This document shows, piece after piece, positions 29,367 through 39,823 of a stretch of DNA of 64,000 nucleotides. Source of the DNA: Pseudomonas hefeiensis (GTDB lineage: Bacteria; Pseudomonadota; Gammaproteobacteria; Pseudomonadales; Pseudomonadaceae); contig NZ_CP117449.1 in NCBI RefSeq assembly GCF_030687835.1, forward strand, positions 1,364,001 to 1,428,000, in the 5' to 3' direction. Each line of letters starts with the position of its first letter. Position 1 is the first letter of the stretch. The position numbers were made by a program, and so were the translations under genes. Under the pieces are notes generated by a model. That model made no database searches. It saw only the letters and a program-made list of their open reading frames with translations, and was not told the DNA's origin.

Positions 29367-30114
29367 ATGGCAGGTCATTCCAAGTGGGCGAACATCAAGC
29401 ACCGCAAAGAACGTCAGGATGCCAAGAGGGGCAAAGATATTCACCAAGTGGATTCGTGAGCTGACGGTCGCTGCCCGCCAGGGTGGCGGCGATCCGGGTT
29501 CCAATCCACGCTTGCGCCTGGCCCTGGACAAGGCGCTGGGTGCGAACATGAGTCGCGACATCATCGACCGCGCTATCGCCCGTGGCGCGGGCGCGACCGA
29601 AGCCGACAACGTGGAAGAGCTGACCTACGAAGGTTACGGCCCGGGTGGCGTAGCGGTGATGGTCGAGTGCATGACCGACAACCGCAACCGTACCGCCGCC
29701 GCCGTGCGTCATGCCTTCAGCAAATGCGGGGGCAACCTGGGCACCGACGGTTCGGTGGCGTACCTGTTCGAGCGCAAGGGGCAGATCAGTTTCGCGCCGG
29801 GCCTTGATGAAGATGCCCTGACGGAAGCGGCCTTGGAAGCCGACGCCGATGACGTGGTCAGTCATGAAGACGGTTCCTTCGACGTGTTCACCTCGTTCGC
29901 CAGCTTCTACGCCGTGCGCAATGCCCTGGAGGCTGCCGGTTTTGCGCCTGCCGACGCGGAAATCGTCATGCAACCGACCACCAGCGCCGAACTGGACCTG
30001 GAGGGCGCTGAGAAGGTGCTCAAGCTGATCGACATGCTCGAAGACCTGGACGATGTGCAGAACGTCTACTCTAACGCCGACATCCCGGAGTCGGTGGCTG
30101 AGCAACTAGGTTGA
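29367..30114 (+). pseudogene. yebC: YebC/PmpR-family regulator with a one-base frameshift
   Basis: ATG at 29367 begins the conserved [20 protein letters not shown], but after RGK the frame is lost and stops at 29459. The rest of the protein ([20 protein letters not shown] ... ESVAEQLG) continues in another frame to 30114. The span is 748 nt, exactly one more than the 747 nt of a 248-residue Pseudomonas YebC. The extra base is an A in GGCAAAGATATTC (29433-29435). YebC proteins resolve ribosome stalling or act as regulators; P. aeruginosa PmpR controls quinolone signalling. A single-base indel in an otherwise perfect conserved gene may be a sequencing error. Confidence 0.88.
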
Positions 30115-30144
30115 TAATCTTTTATCCAGCAGCATGAGTACCAA

Positions 30145-30233
30145 GGTGGGAGCGGGCTTGCTCGCGAATACGGTGCATCAGTCGACACTTAGTCGGATGT
30201 GACGGCCTCTTCGCGAGCAAGCCCGCTCCCACG
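30145..30233. repeat. REP pair (BIME)
   Basis: Inverted REP units GGGAGCGGGCTTGCTCGCGA and TCGCGAGCAAGCCCGCTCCC lie between yebC and ruvC, ending 35 bp before the ruvC start. Confidence 0.9.
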
Positions 30234-30267
30234 GGTCCAGGTAACCCCCCTTCAAATCGCAGGCGTT

Positions 30268-30792
30268 ATGACTTTAATCCTTGGTATCGACCCCGGTTCG
30301 CGCATCACCGGCTACGGCGTGGTTCGTGATACCGGGCGCGGCTGCGTGTACGTCGCTTCAGGCTGTATCCGCACCGGTGCCGGTGAGTTGCATGAGCGCT
30401 TGCAGATCGTTTATCGCGGCGTGCGCGAAGTCATCCAGACCTACGGCCCGGTTACCATGGGCATCGAAAAGGTCTTCATGGCGCGCAACGCCGATTCTGC
30501 CCTGAAGCTGGGGCAGGCTCGTGGGGCGGCCATTGTCGCCGGAGCCGAGGAAAACCTGGAAATCGCCGAATACACCGCGACCCAGGTCAAGCAGGCGGTC
30601 GTTGGGACGGGGGCGGCGAACAAGGAGCAGGTGCAAATGATGGTGATGCACCTGCTGAAACTGGTCAGCAAGCCGCAGATCGACGCTTCCGACGCCCTGG
30701 CCATCGCCATTTGCCATGCCCATACCCGTTCCAGCCTGTTGCCTCATGGCCTGGGAGCCGCACGCAGTCGTGGCGGGCGCCTGCGTCTCTGA
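30268..30792 (+). CDS. ruvC: Holliday-junction resolvase RuvC
   Basis: This 174-residue dimeric endonuclease cuts Holliday junctions made by recombination. The acidic catalytic residues are visible: Asp in [15 protein letters not shown], Glu in [11 protein letters not shown], and the Asp pair in [19 protein letters not shown] at 30268 gives the family start [11 protein letters not shown]; the frame upstream is REP sequence. It forms the ruvCAB block with the next two genes. Confidence 0.97.
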   Translation: MTLILGIDPGSRITGYGVVRDTGRGCVYVASGCIRTGAGELHERLQIVYRGVREVIQTYGPVTMGIEKVFMARNADSALKLGQARGAAIVAGAEENLEIAEYTATQVKQAVVGTGAANKEQVQMMVMHLLKLVSKPQIDASDALAIAICHAHTRSSLLPHGLGAARSRGGRLRL

Positions 30793-30906
30793 TAGCATCA
30801 GCGCAATCTTTCGTGAGCCCGAGCATTTTGCGCCTGTGTCGTCGACCTCCATGCTCCGGCCGTTACTCGCCAGCCCACGGCTGGCCTACGCCCAAGGATC
30901 TGAAAC

Positions 30907-31515
30907 GTGATTGGACGCTTGCGCGGCACCCTGGCTGAAAAACAGCCGCCGCACCTGATTCTGGATGTAAATGGCCTGGGTTATGAGCTTGAAGTGCCCA
31001 TGACCACGTTGTATCGCCTGCCGTCGGTCGGTGAACCGCTGACGCTGCACACCCATTTGGTCGTGCGCGAGGATGCGCAGTTACTCTATGGCTTCGTCGG
31101 CAAGCGCGAACGGGACTTCTTCCGCGAGCTGATCCGTCTCAACGGTGTCGGTCCGAAACTGGCCCTGGCCTTGATGTCGAGCCTGGAAGTCGACGAACTG
31201 GTGCGCTGCGTGCAGTCCCAGGACACTTCGGCCCTGACCAAGGTGCCAGGTGTGGGCAAGAAAACCGCCGAGCGCCTGTTGGTTGAGCTCAAGGACCGTT
31301 TCAAGGCCTGGGAAGCGGTGCCGGCCATGTTCGCGCTGGTGCCTAACCAGCCGGACGCACCAGCACCTGCGGTCAGCGCGGAAAACGATGCGGTCACCGC
31401 CCTGATCTCCCTGGGCTACAAGCCGCAGGAGGCCAGCAAGGCGATTTCCGCTATCAAGGAAAAAGGCCTGAGCACTGAAGATATGATTCGTCGTGCCCTG
31501 AAGGGAATGATTTAA
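30907..31515 (+). CDS. ruvA: Holliday-junction branch-migration subunit RuvA
   Basis: This 202-residue RuvA starts at GTG 30907 with AAGGA upstream. It has an N-terminal OB domain ([20 protein letters not shown]), a central pair of helix-hairpin-helix motifs ([17 protein letters not shown] and [19 protein letters not shown]) and a C-terminal RuvB-binding UBA-like domain ([16 protein letters not shown]). A tetramer holds the junction flat for RuvB. The stop codon is directly followed by the ruvB start. Confidence 0.97.
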   Translation: MIGRLRGTLAEKQPPHLILDVNGLGYELEVPMTTLYRLPSVGEPLTLHTHLVVREDAQLLYGFVGKRERDFFRELIRLNGVGPKLALALMSSLEVDELVRCVQSQDTSALTKVPGVGKKTAERLLVELKDRFKAWEAVPAMFALVPNQPDAPAPAVSAENDAVTALISLGYKPQEASKAISAIKEKGLSTEDMIRRALKGMI

Positions 31516-32577
31516 GTGATTGAAGCCGATCGTCTGATCGCCGCCACGGGCGCACCCCGTGACCGTGAAGAAGTACAAGACCGTGCGATTCGTCCCGTCA
31601 GCCTGGCCGATTACATCGGTCAGCCGGCGGTTCGCGAGCAAATGGAACTGTTTATCCAGGCGGCCCGTGGGCGCAGCGAGTCCCTGGACCACACCTTGAT
31701 CTTCGGCCCGCCCGGTTTGGGCAAGACCACCCTGGCCAACATCATTGCCCAGGAAATGGGCGTGTCGATCAAGAGTACCTCCGGACCGGTCCTCGAGCGT
31801 CCGGGTGACCTGGCTGCGCTGCTGACCAATCTTGAGCCCCATGATGTGCTGTTCATCGACGAAATCCATCGGCTGTCGCCGATCGTCGAGGAAGTGCTGT
31901 ACCCGGCCATGGAGGATTTCCAGCTCGACATCATGATTGGTGAGGGGCCGGCGGCCCGTTCCATCAAGCTCGATCTGCCGCCGTTCACCCTGGTGGGCGC
32001 CACGACTCGCGCCGGCATGTTGACCAACCCGCTGCGGGACCGTTTCGGGATCGTCCAGCGCCTGGAGTTCTACAACAACGCCGATCTGGCGACGATTGTC
32101 GGTCGCTCGGCCGGCATTCTCGGGTTGCCGCTGGACCCGGATGGCGCTTATGAGATCGCCCGGCGGGCGCGGGGTACGCCGCGGATCGCCAACCGGCTGT
32201 TGCGTCGGGTCCGGGATTTTGCCGAAGTTCGCGCCAAGGGCCACATCACCAAGCCGATTGCCGACCTGGCGCTGAACCTGCTGGACATCGATGAACGTGG
32301 TTTCGACCATCAGGACCGGCGCCTGCTGCTGACCATGATCGAGAAATTCGACGGCGGTCCGGTGGGGGTGGACAGCCTGGCGGCGGCCATCAGCGAAGAG
32401 CGCCATACCATCGAAGATGTGCTGGAACCGTACCTGATCCAGCAGGGTTACATCATGCGCACCCCTCGCGGGCGGGTGGTGACTCGTCACGCCTATCTGC
32501 ATTTCGGCTTAAACATCCCGACACGAATGGGTGAGATGCCGGTGGTAGACGAATTCCTCGATGCCGTGGACGATTGA
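31516..32577 (+). CDS. ruvB: Holliday-junction helicase RuvB
   Basis: This 353-residue AAA+ motor drives branch migration. Walker A is [13 protein letters not shown], Walker B is [10 protein letters not shown], and sensor 1 is LVGATTRAG. The C-terminal winged helix is visible around [15 protein letters not shown] at 31516 abuts the ruvA TAA, so translation is coupled. Length is typical. It is followed after 127 bp by ybgC and the tol-pal genes. Confidence 0.98.
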   Translation: MIEADRLIAATGAPRDREEVQDRAIRPVSLADYIGQPAVREQMELFIQAARGRSESLDHTLIFGPPGLGKTTLANIIAQEMGVSIKSTSGPVLERPGDLAALLTNLEPHDVLFIDEIHRLSPIVEEVLYPAMEDFQLDIMIGEGPAARSIKLDLPPFTLVGATTRAGMLTNPLRDRFGIVQRLEFYNNADLATIVGRSAGILGLPLDPDGAYEIARRARGTPRIANRLLRRVRDFAEVRAKGHITKPIADLALNLLDIDERGFDHQDRRLLLTMIEKFDGGPVGVDSLAAAISEERHTIEDVLEPYLIQQGYIMRTPRGRVVTRHAYLHFGLNIPTRMGEMPVVDEFLDAVDD

Positions 32578-32704
32578 ACGACCTCTGTGCAGCGACTTTT
32601 TTCAGGTTCGTGCTGTCCCAGACGACACCCGGAGCGTCATTGCATTCGAGAATGAAAAAACAGTTGCCTGGCCGATTGGCAACCTGAGGAGTAAGCACTA
32701 GAGT

Positions 32705-33172
32705 ATGCGCGCGCAAAACGGGCTGGAGTCGTTCGCACATCGCTGTCGCGTTTATTACGAGGACACTGATGCCGGCGGCATCGTTTACTACGTCAATTAC
32801 CTCAAGTTTATGGAACGGGCTCGAACCGAACGGCTGCGGGAACTGGGTTTTGCCCAATCCGCGCTGGCAGGGGAGGACCTGTTATTCGTCGTGCATTCCA
32901 GCGAAGCGCGCTACCACGCGCCGGCGCGACTGGACGACGAGCTTCTGGTAAGTGCCGATGTCATCGAATTGAACCGTGTCAGCCTGCGCTTCAAGCAGCA
33001 GGTCAGGCGGGCTACGGATAATGCGCTGCTCTGTGAAGGGCAGTTTCTGGTGGCCTGTGTGCGCACCCATAGTTTGAAACCCCGGGCCATTCCCGAAGCT
33101 CTACGCACGGCCTTTGCCGGCGTGAGCGGCGCCGGTACATACTCAGAGCAGGAGATAAAGCGTGGAAGCTAA
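32705..33172 (+). CDS. ybgC: Tol-Pal-associated acyl-CoA thioesterase
   Basis: This 155-residue hot-dog-fold thioesterase has the catalytic Asp in [20 protein letters not shown]. It hydrolyses short- or long-chain acyl-CoA or acyl-ACP and is always linked to tol-pal genes, with a proposed role in phospholipid metabolism. The ribosome site is AGGAGTAAGC, somewhat distant. Its 3' end overlaps tolQ by 11 bp, so it heads the tol operon. Confidence 0.95.
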   Translation: MRAQNGLESFAHRCRVYYEDTDAGGIVYYVNYLKFMERARTERLRELGFAQSALAGEDLLFVVHSSEARYHAPARLDDELLVSADVIELNRVSLRFKQQVRRATDNALLCEGQFLVACVRTHSLKPRAIPEALRTAFAGVSGAGTYSEQEIKRGS

Positions 33173-33857
33173 CGTCGTCGACCATTCCTCCATGTGGAGC
33201 CTGGTCAGCAATGCCAGCGTCGTGGTGCAGTTGGTAATGCTGATCCTGGTAGCCGCATCGGTGACCTCATGGATCATGATTTTTCAGCGCAGCAACATGC
33301 TGCGCGCCGGTCGCCGTGCCCTGGAGAGCTTCGAAGAGCGCTTCTGGTCCGGTATCGACCTGTCCAAACTCTACCGCCAGGCCGGCAGCAACCCGGACCC
33401 GGATTCGGGTGTCGAGCAGATATTCCGCGCTGGCTTCAAGGAGTTCTCCCGTCTGCGCCAGCAACCAGGCGTGGACCCTGAAGCGGTGATGGAAGGTGTG
33501 GCTCGTGCCATGCGCGTCGCCATTTCCCGCGAGGAAGAAAAGCTCGAACAGGGCCTGCCATTCCTGGCTACCGTCGGTTCGGTCAGCCCGTACATCGGCC
33601 TGTTCGGTACCGTGTGGGGGATCATGAACTCCTTCCGTGGCCTGGCCACTGCCCAGCAAGCGACCCTGGCCACCGTGGCCCCGGGTATCGCCGAGGCATT
33701 GATCGCCACCGCCATCGGTCTGTTCGCGGCCATTCCGGCCGTTATCGCCTACAACCGCTTTGCTGCCCGCAGCGAAACGCTGACCAGCCGTTACTACACC
33801 TTCGCCGATGAGTTCCAGGCGATCCTGCACCGCAAAGTGCACACCAGCGAAGAATAA
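33162..33857 (+). CDS. tolQ: TolQ, proton-channel subunit of Tol-Pal
   Basis: This 231-residue inner-membrane protein is homologous to ExbB and MotA, with three TM segments (about 15-38, 130-155 and 165-195). It forms the pentamer around TolR that uses the proton gradient to power outer-membrane constriction at division. The TM2/TM3 block contains [20 protein letters not shown] and the pore-lining [19 protein letters not shown]. Start is GTG 33162 with AGGAG upstream, overlapping ybgC. Confidence 0.97.
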   Translation: MEANVVDHSSMWSLVSNASVVVQLVMLILVAASVTSWIMIFQRSNMLRAGRRALESFEERFWSGIDLSKLYRQAGSNPDPDSGVEQIFRAGFKEFSRLRQQPGVDPEAVMEGVARAMRVAISREEEKLEQGLPFLATVGSVSPYIGLFGTVWGIMNSFRGLATAQQATLATVAPGIAEALIATAIGLFAAIPAVIAYNRFAARSETLTSRYYTFADEFQAILHRKVHTSEE

Positions 33858-33871
33858 GCAGGTATTTCCCA

Positions 33872-34333
33872 ATGGCTTTAATCGCTCGAGCCCGAAAAAA
33901 GCGCAAGCCGGTTGCCGAGATGAACGTGGTGCCTTACATCGACGTGATGCTGGTGCTGCTGGTCATCTTCATGGTGACCGCGCCGATGCTCAATCAGGGC
34001 GTGAAGGTTGATCTGCCCAAGGTTTCCAGTGAAGCCTTGCCGCAGGACAACAACACCCAGGTCCTGACCATTTCGATCAAGGCTGACAAGACCTACTACT
34101 GGAACCTTGGCAGCGAAGTCGACACCGAGAAGCAGCAGGACCGGGCAATGACCTTGCCACAGATGACCGATGCAGTGACCAAGATCATCAATGCCGGCAA
34201 CAGCAACGGCAAGCGCACCCAGGTCTTCATTCGCGGCGACAAGACCGTCGACTACGGTGCCGTGATGGGCGCCATGGGCGGCCTGCAAAAAGCCGGGGTC
34301 GGTAATGTTGGCTTAATCACCGAGGCACCCTGA
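33872..34333 (+). CDS. tolR: TolR, stator subunit of Tol-Pal
   Basis: This 153-residue ExbD/TolR protein has a single TM (about 20-42) with the essential proton-accepting Asp in YIDVMLVLLVIFMVTAP. The periplasmic domain follows and ends KAGVGNVGLITEAP. It lies 14 bp after tolQ. Its stop shares a base with the tolA ATG (TGATG), so translation is coupled. Confidence 0.97.
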   Translation: MALIARARKKRKPVAEMNVVPYIDVMLVLLVIFMVTAPMLNQGVKVDLPKVSSEALPQDNNTQVLTISIKADKTYYWNLGSEVDTEKQQDRAMTLPQMTDAVTKIINAGNSNGKRTQVFIRGDKTVDYGAVMGAMGGLQKAGVGNVGLITEAP

Positions 34334-35376
34334 TGCAGCAACAGCGAGAGCCGTCCGCCTCGGAAAGCTACTTCTGGCCTAGTGTCTGGGCAATTGGCCT
34401 GCATGTGCTGGTGTTTGGCATGCTGTTCGTCAGTTTTGCCATGACCCCGGAGCTGCCGCCGGCCAAGCCGATCGTGCAGGCGACCCTGTATCAGCTCAAG
34501 TCCAAGAGCCAGGCCACCACGCAGACCAACCAGAAGCTTGCCGGTGAGGCGAAGAAATCCGCCGCGCGCCAGACCGAAGTCGAGCAGATGGAGCAAAAGA
34601 AGGTCGAGCAGGAAGCGATAAGAGCTGCGGAACAAAAGAAAGAGCAGGCGGCTCAAAAGGCCGAAGAAGCCAGGAAGGCTGACGAAGCCAAGAAAGCCGA
34701 CGAAGCGAAGAAGACCGCTGAGGCCAAAAAGGCAGAAGAGAAACAATTGGCTGATATAGCCAAGAAGAAATCCGAAGAAGAAGCCAAGAAAGCCGCTGAA
34801 GAAGAGGCCAAGAAAGCGGCCGCTGAAGAAGCGAAGAAAAAGATTGTCGAGGACGCCAAGAAAAAAGCGGCCGAAGACGCCAAGAAGAAAGCTGAAGCTG
34901 ACGAGGCTAAAAAGAAAATCGCCGAAGACGCGAAGAAGAAAGCCGCCGCCGACGCCGCCAAGAAAAAGGCTCAGGACGCAGCGCGTAAATCCGCCGAAGA
35001 GAAGAAGGCCCAGGCCTTGGCAGATTTGCTTTCCGACACGCCAGAGCGTCAGCAGGCATTGGCTGATGAGCAAGGCGATGAAGTCGCCGGCAGTTTCGAT
35101 GATTTGATTCGCGCCCGAGCGGCGGAAGGCTGGGCTCGTCCACCTTCGGCACGCAAAGGCATGACAGTAGTATTACAAATCGGCATGTTGCCCGACGGTA
35201 CGGTTACCTCGGTCAGCGTGTCCAAGTCCAGCGGTGACGGCCCGTTCGACGCTTCGGCGGTCGCGGCGGTCAAGAACATTGGGCGATTGACGGAAATGCA
35301 AGGAATGAAACCGAGCGATTTTGCTCCCTATCGTTCATTCAAGATGACATTCACACCTGAGGATCTAGCCTTGTGA
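34333..35376 (+). CDS. tolA: TolA, periplasm-spanning subunit of Tol-Pal
   Basis: This 347-residue protein has an N-terminal TM (about 17-37), a long Lys/Ala/Glu-rich helix (about 70-240) built from imperfect AEEAKK/EDAKKKA repeats that spans the periplasm, and a C-terminal globular TonB-like domain ([20 protein letters not shown] onward). It links TolQR to Pal and TolB and is exploited by colicin-type bacteriocins and phages. The repeat DNA (34680-34980) is low-complexity and prone to length change between strains. Confidence 0.97.
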   Translation: MQQQREPSASESYFWPSVWAIGLHVLVFGMLFVSFAMTPELPPAKPIVQATLYQLKSKSQATTQTNQKLAGEAKKSAARQTEVEQMEQKKVEQEAIRAAEQKKEQAAQKAEEARKADEAKKADEAKKTAEAKKAEEKQLADIAKKKSEEEAKKAAEEEAKKAAAEEAKKKIVEDAKKKAAEDAKKKAEADEAKKKIAEDAKKKAAADAAKKKAQDAARKSAEEKKAQALADLLSDTPERQQALADEQGDEVAGSFDDLIRARAAEGWARPPSARKGMTVVLQIGMLPDGTVTSVSVSKSSGDGPFDASAVAAVKNIGRLTEMQGMKPSDFAPYRSFKMTFTPEDLAL

Positions 35377-36674
35377 GAAACCTTCTTCGATCAATGCTGG
35401 TCGTTATCTGCTGCCTGGCAGGGATAGCGGTAGCAGAGGAAAAGAACATTCTGGTCACCAGCGGCAGCGACCGGGCGACCCCGATCGCCGTCGTACCGTT
35501 CGGCTGGCAGGGCGGTAGCGTCCTGCCGGACGACATGGCGGAAATCATCGGCAATGACCTGCGCAACTCGGGTTACTACGCGCCGATTCCGAAGCAGAAC
35601 ATGATCAGCCTGCCGACCCAGGCCAGCGAAGTCATCTACCGCGACTGGAAAGCCCTGGGCGCCCAGTACCTGATGGTCGGCAACATCGTACCGGCCGGCG
35701 GTCGCCTGCAGGTGCAGTACACCCTGTTCAACGTCGCCACCGAGCAGCAAGTGCTGACCGGCAGTGTGTCGGGCAGCGTCGATCAACTGCGCGACATGGC
35801 GCACTACATCTCCGACCAGTCGTTCGAAAAACTCACTGGCATCAAGGGCGCGTTCTCTACCCGCATGCTCTACGTGACGGCCGAACGCTTCTCCGAGAAA
35901 AACACTCGCTACACCCTGCAGCGTTCAGACTATGACGGCGCTCGCGCAGTGACGCTGCTGCAATCGCGCGAGCCGATCCTGTCGCCGCGTTTCGCCCCCG
36001 ATGGCAAGCGTATCGCCTACGTCTCGTTCGAGCAGAGGCGTCCGCGTATTTTCATGCAACACATCGACACCGGTCGCCGTGAGCAAATCACCAATTTCGA
36101 AGGCCTGAACGGTGCGCCAGCCTGGTCGCCGGACGGTACGCGCCTGGCGTTCGTGCTGTCCAAGGACGGTAACCCGGACATCTATGTGATGAATCTGGCT
36201 TCGCGTGCGATTTCTCGCGTGACCAATGGTCCCGGCATCAACACCGAACCGTTCTGGGGCAAGGATGGCTCGACCATCTACTTCACCTCCGACCGTGGCG
36301 GCAAGCCGCAGATCTACAAGACCAGCGCCAGTGGTGGCGGTGCCGAACGCGTGACGTTCGTCGGTAACTACAACGCCAACCCTAAACTGTCGGCGGACGA
36401 AAAGACCCTGGTGATGATCCATCGCCAGGATGGCTTTACCAATTTCAAGGTGGCGGCCCAGGATCTGCAGCGCGGTAGTGTAAAGATCCTCACTGATAGC
36501 ACTCTGGACGAGTCGCCTACTGTTGCGCCCAACGGCACCATGGTAATCTACGCCACCCGCCAGCAGGGCCGGGGAGTCTTGATGCTCGTGTCCATTAATG
36601 GACGCGTGAGGCTCCCGCTTCCTACCGCACAAGGCGAAGTCAGAGAACCGTCCTGGTCCCCTTACCTGAACTGA
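35373..36674 (+). CDS. tolB: TolB periplasmic beta-propeller
   Basis: This 433-residue secreted protein has a signal peptide ending near [10 protein letters not shown], an N-terminal alpha/beta domain that contacts TolA, and a C-terminal six-bladed WD/PD40 propeller with repeated [14 protein letters not shown] strands that binds Pal. Start is GTG 35373, overlapping the tolA stop by four bases (GTGA), with GAGG upstream. The end [18 protein letters not shown] is conserved. Confidence 0.97.
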   Translation: MRNLLRSMLVVICCLAGIAVAEEKNILVTSGSDRATPIAVVPFGWQGGSVLPDDMAEIIGNDLRNSGYYAPIPKQNMISLPTQASEVIYRDWKALGAQYLMVGNIVPAGGRLQVQYTLFNVATEQQVLTGSVSGSVDQLRDMAHYISDQSFEKLTGIKGAFSTRMLYVTAERFSEKNTRYTLQRSDYDGARAVTLLQSREPILSPRFAPDGKRIAYVSFEQRRPRIFMQHIDTGRREQITNFEGLNGAPAWSPDGTRLAFVLSKDGNPDIYVMNLASRAISRVTNGPGINTEPFWGKDGSTIYFTSDRGGKPQIYKTSASGGGAERVTFVGNYNANPKLSADEKTLVMIHRQDGFTNFKVAAQDLQRGSVKILTDSTLDESPTVAPNGTMVIYATRQQGRGVLMLVSINGRVRLPLPTAQGEVREPSWSPYLN

Positions 36675-36726
36675 CGCGGCGCAATACGTTTTACTTAACA
36701 CACTGGGGTTCATTAGGAGTTTCACG

Positions 36727-37224
36727 ATGGAAATGCTGAAGTTTGGTAAATTTGCTGCGCTGGCTCTGGCCATGGCTGTAGCTGTAGGTTGCTCGTCCAA
36801 AGGCGGCGACAACGCCGGTGAAGGCGCTGTTGATCCAAACGCTGGTTACGGCGCTAACACTGGTGCAGTTGACGGCTCCATGAGCGAAGAAGCTGCTCTG
36901 CGCGCAATCACCACCTTCTACTTCGAATACGACAGCTCGGACCTGAAGCCAGAAGCCATGCGCGCTCTGGACGTTCACGCCAAAGACCTGAAGGCGAACG
37001 GTGCTCGCGTCGTTCTGGAAGGCAACACCGACGAACGTGGTACTCGTGAGTACAACATGGCACTGGGCGAGCGTCGTGCGAAAGCCGTTCAACGCTACCT
37101 GGTACTGCAGGGTGTTTCCCCAGCTCAGCTGGAACTGGTTTCCTACGGCGAAGAGCGTCCAGTTGCTACCGGCAACGACGAGCAGTCCTGGGCTCAAAAC
37201 CGTCGCGTCGAACTGCGTAAGTAA
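36727..37224 (+). CDS. pal: Peptidoglycan-associated lipoprotein Pal
   Basis: This 165-residue outer-membrane lipoprotein has a signal peptide and lipobox ending AVGC, so Cys22 would be lipidated. The C-terminal OmpA-like domain binds peptidoglycan with the signature [20 protein letters not shown]. The ribosome site is TTAGGAGTTTCACG. It has a 52-bp gap from tolB, and separate promoter activity is possible. Codon usage is strongly biased, consistent with high expression (observation). Confidence 0.98.
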   Translation: MEMLKFGKFAALALAMAVAVGCSSKGGDNAGEGAVDPNAGYGANTGAVDGSMSEEAALRAITTFYFEYDSSDLKPEAMRALDVHAKDLKANGARVVLEGNTDERGTREYNMALGERRAKAVQRYLVLQGVSPAQLELVSYGEERPVATGNDEQSWAQNRRVELRK

Positions 37225-37230
37225 TTCGTC

Positions 37231-38049
37231 ATGCGAACGTGCCGCCGTGCTGTAACTGTTCTGGCTCTCAGCCTCGCGCCGCTTGCGGTGTGGGCTGCGG
37301 TTCCCGTGGTCGATAATGACAATAGCGCAAGCAATTATCCGCCTGCAGGTTACGGTACGAGCGGCGCCTATGCCGGGGGAGGGGTTTCGGCCCCTGTCTC
37401 GGCACAGGGCCAGCTGTTCAACCAGCTGCAGCAAATGCAAGATCAGATTTCACGCCAGCAAGGCGCGATTGAAGTTCTGCAAAATGAAGTTTCGCGCATG
37501 AAGCAGGAAAGCCTGGAGCGATACCAGGATCTTGATCGGCGCATAGGAACCGGTGTTGCACCTGCCGCGACTCCTGAGAATTCTCCAGCCGGTGGCGACT
37601 TGAGCGCCCCTGGCGCAGCCGCAGGCGCGGGGGCAGCCGCTCCGGCACCTGCAGCCGGTGGTGAGCCGGCTGATCCGGCGAAGGAAAAGCTCTATTACGA
37701 TGCCGCCTTCGACCTGATCAAGGCCAAGGATTTCGACAAGGCCAGCCTGGCCTTTGCCGCTTTCCTTCGCAAATACCCCAACAGCCAGTATGCGGGTAAC
37801 GCCCAATATTGGCTGGGTGAAGTGAATCTGGCCAAGGGCGACCTGCAAGGTGCCGGCCAGGCCTTCGCCAAGGTTTCGCAGCTCTATCCCAAGCACGCCA
37901 AGGTGCCGGACTCGCTCTACAAACTCGCTGACGTGGAGCGTCGCCTCGGTCACACCGACAAGGTCAAGGGCATTCTGGAGCAGGTGGTGGCCCAATACCC
38001 GGGTACATCCGCCGCCCAACTGGCCCAGCGTGACTTGCAGCGTATGTGA
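37231..38049 (+). CDS. cpoB: CpoB/YbgF, Tol-Pal and PBP1B coordinator
   Basis: This 272-residue periplasmic protein has a signal peptide (about 1-23), a short coiled coil (LFNQLQQMQDQISRQQGAIE, about residues 55-95), a Pro/Ala/Gly-rich linker and three TPR repeats in the C-terminal half (YDAAFDLIKAKDFDKASLAF and the following pairs). CpoB coordinates septal peptidoglycan synthesis with outer-membrane constriction. It starts 6 bp after pal and is the last gene before the operon terminator. Confidence 0.95.
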   Translation: MRTCRRAVTVLALSLAPLAVWAAVPVVDNDNSASNYPPAGYGTSGAYAGGGVSAPVSAQGQLFNQLQQMQDQISRQQGAIEVLQNEVSRMKQESLERYQDLDRRIGTGVAPAATPENSPAGGDLSAPGAAAGAGAAAPAPAAGGEPADPAKEKLYYDAAFDLIKAKDFDKASLAFAAFLRKYPNSQYAGNAQYWLGEVNLAKGDLQGAGQAFAKVSQLYPKHAKVPDSLYKLADVERRLGHTDKVKGILEQVVAQYPGTSAAQLAQRDLQRM

Positions 38050-38071
38050 AGCTGTTTGATCCGTTTCGAAG

Positions 38072-38098
38072 AAACCCGCACTTGTTGCGGGTTTTTTC
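38072..38098 (+). terminator. Terminator of the tol-pal operon
   Basis: A stem AAACCCGCA/TGCGGGTTT with a short CTTGT loop is followed by TTTTCG, 20 bp after the cpoB stop. Confidence 0.9.
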
Positions 38099-38215
38099 GT
38101 TAGAATTCACGCCCTTTTTATGAAACACGCTTCTTGGGGCCTGCGCGTTGGCGGGGTTGCTGGAAGTGCCTGACGGAGGCGGACAGCCTGTTTAGCTGTT
38201 ACGCCCGTGGCGACT

Positions 38216-38863
38216 ATGCAAGACACATTGAGAATCACCGAAGTTTTTTACTCGTTGCAGGGTGAAACGCGAACGGCCGGGCTGCCCACAGTATTTGTGC
38301 GCCTCACCGGCTGCCCGTTGCGTTGCCAATACTGCGACAGTGCCTACGCCTTCAGTGGCGGCACACTGCGAAGCCTCGACGATATCCTTGAGCAGGTAGC
38401 CGGCTATCGCCCGCGCTATGTCTGTGTCACGGGCGGCGAGCCACTGGCTCAACCCAACGCCATCCCCTTGCTCAAGCGGTTGTGCGATGCCGGTTACGAG
38501 GTCTCGCTGGAAACCAGCGGCGCCTTGGACATCGCGCCCGTTGACCCGCGGGTCAGCCGCGTCGTCGATCTGAAGACCCCAGGGTCCAAGGAAGCCCATC
38601 GCAACCGCTATGAGAACATCGAACTGCTGACGCCCAACGATCAGGTCAAGTTCGTCATCTGTTCGCGGGAAGACTATGACTGGGCCGTGTCCAAGCTGAT
38701 TCAGTACGGTCTCGACCAACGGGCCGGCGAGGTGTTGTTTTCGCCGAGTCATCATGACCTGAATGCCCGGGAGCTGGCGGACTGGGTGGTGGCGGACAAT
38801 TTGCCGGTGCGCCTGCAATTGCAGCTGCATAAATATCTTTGGAACGACGAGCCGGGGCGCTGA
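38216..38863 (+). CDS. queE: 7-carboxy-7-deazaguanine synthase
   Basis: This 215-residue radical-SAM enzyme makes CDG from CPH4 in the queuosine pathway. The CxxxCxxC cluster motif is CPLRCQYC near residue 31, and [10 protein letters not shown] follows. ATG at 38216 ([20 protein letters not shown]) is chosen; an in-frame GTG lies three codons upstream. It stands 2 bp before queC. No preQ1 riboswitch is visible in the 160 bp upstream. Confidence 0.96.
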   Translation: MQDTLRITEVFYSLQGETRTAGLPTVFVRLTGCPLRCQYCDSAYAFSGGTLRSLDDILEQVAGYRPRYVCVTGGEPLAQPNAIPLLKRLCDAGYEVSLETSGALDIAPVDPRVSRVVDLKTPGSKEAHRNRYENIELLTPNDQVKFVICSREDYDWAVSKLIQYGLDQRAGEVLFSPSHHDLNARELADWVVADNLPVRLQLQLHKYLWNDEPGR

Positions 38864-38864
38864 T

Positions 38865-39557
38865 ATGACTGAACACTCGAACATTGCAGAAAAACGTGCG
38901 GTCATCCTGTTGTCCGGCGGTCTGGACTCTGCGACGGTCGTGGCCATGGCTCGCGCCGAGGGCTACAGCTGCTACACCATGAGTTTCGATTACGGCCAGC
39001 GTCATCGTGCTGAACTGCACGCCGCCGAGCGGGTCGCCCAGGACCTGGGCGTCGTTGAGCACAAGGTAATCGGCCTGAACCTCAACGGCATTGGCGGCTC
39101 GGCCCTGACCGACAGCTCCATCGACGTGCCCGAAACACCCAGCGAAGGCATCCCGGTGACCTACGTGCCGGCACGCAACACCGTGTTCCTGTCCCTGGCC
39201 CTGGGCTGGGCCGAGGTGCTGGGTGCCCGTGACATCTTCATCGGCGTCAACGCCGTGGATTATTCCGGCTACCCGGACTGCCGCCCGGAGTTTGTCGAAG
39301 CCTTCGAACGCATGGCTAACCTGGCGACCAAGGCTGGTGTAGAAGGGCAGGGTTTCCGTATTCAGGCGCCACTGCAGAATCTCAGCAAGGCCGACATCGT
39401 CCGGGCCGGGGTGAAGCTTGGCGTGGACTACGGGCTCACCGTTTCCTGCTATCAGGCTGACGATCAGGGGCGTGCCTGCGGTAAATGCGACAGCTGCCGC
39501 CTGCGTGCCGAAGGCTTCGCAGCGGCGGGTGTGAGCGATCCAACCCCTTATTTTTGA
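38865..39557 (+). CDS. queC: 7-cyano-7-deazaguanine synthase
   Basis: This 230-residue ATP-dependent enzyme converts CDG to preQ0. The PP-loop is [12 protein letters not shown] at the N terminus. A four-Cys zinc site lies near the C terminus ([17 protein letters not shown]). It works directly after QueE. It ends 63 bp before tRNA-Lys; this queE-queC-tRNA-Lys order is conserved in Pseudomonas and marks a known integration hotspot. Confidence 0.97.
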   Translation: MTEHSNIAEKRAVILLSGGLDSATVVAMARAEGYSCYTMSFDYGQRHRAELHAAERVAQDLGVVEHKVIGLNLNGIGGSALTDSSIDVPETPSEGIPVTYVPARNTVFLSLALGWAEVLGARDIFIGVNAVDYSGYPDCRPEFVEAFERMANLATKAGVEGQGFRIQAPLQNLSKADIVRAGVKLGVDYGLTVSCYQADDQGRACGKCDSCRLRAEGFAAAGVSDPTPYF

Positions 39558-39575
39558 TTTATTTCAAATTAGGTG

Positions 39576-39603
39576 TTGAATAGTCCTTAGAAATCAGTAT
39601 TAT
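39576..39603 (+). promoter_or_regulatory. Promoter of tRNA-Lys
   Basis: TTGAAT (39576-39581) and TATTAT (39598-39603), 16 bp apart, give a good sigma-70 promoter about 18 bp before the tRNA. Confidence 0.7.
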
Positions 39604-39620
39604 ACGCGCCACCACACAGC

Positions 39621-39696
39621 GGGTCGTTAGCTCAGTTGGTAGAGCAGTTGGCTTTTAACCAATTGGTCGTAGGTTCGAATCCCACACGACCCACCA
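39621..39696 (+). tRNA. tRNA-Lys (anticodon TTT)
   Basis: This 76-nt cloverleaf has acceptor stem GGGTCGT/ACGACCC, D stem GCTC/GAGC, anticodon stem GTTGG/CCAAT with loop CTTTTAA (anticodon at 39654-39656), T arm GTAGG-TTCGAAT-CCCAC and an encoded CCA. The adjacent queC gene and this tRNA are the integration site of several P. aeruginosa islands. No integrase is present here. Confidence 0.98.
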
Positions 39697-39713
39697 TTTT
39701 TGCAGTTTTAAAA

Positions 39714-39757
39714 GTCTGGAAGGCCCACGAAAGTGAGGATTTCCGGATTTTTTTTTG
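39714..39757 (+). terminator. Probable terminator of tRNA-Lys
   Basis: TCTGGAA pairs with TTCCGGA (one G-T) around an inner CAC-GAAA-GTG hairpin and is followed, after AT, by a long T run. Confidence 0.6.
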
Positions 39758-39788
39758 CCTGTAGAAAAAGTCGCAGATCGAAAGCCGA

Positions 39789-39812
39789 AACCACTCGACG
39801 GTTCGAGTGGTT
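39789..39812 (-). terminator. Hairpin downstream of the LysR gene
   Basis: A perfect 10-bp inverted repeat AACCACTCGA/TCGAGTGGTT lies 12 bp past the LysR stop on its downstream side. The following T run is poor, so terminator function is uncertain. Confidence 0.45.
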
Positions 39813-39823
39813 CCCTGGGCTCG

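Noticed and set aside
34680..34980. Tandem DNA repeat element in tolA
   Set aside because: The repeats encode the normal Lys/Ala/Glu-rich periplasmic helix of TolA, an expected low-complexity protein segment.
38050..38215. preQ1 riboswitch upstream of queE
   Set aside because: No recognisable preQ1 aptamer pattern; the only clear element is the tol-pal terminator.
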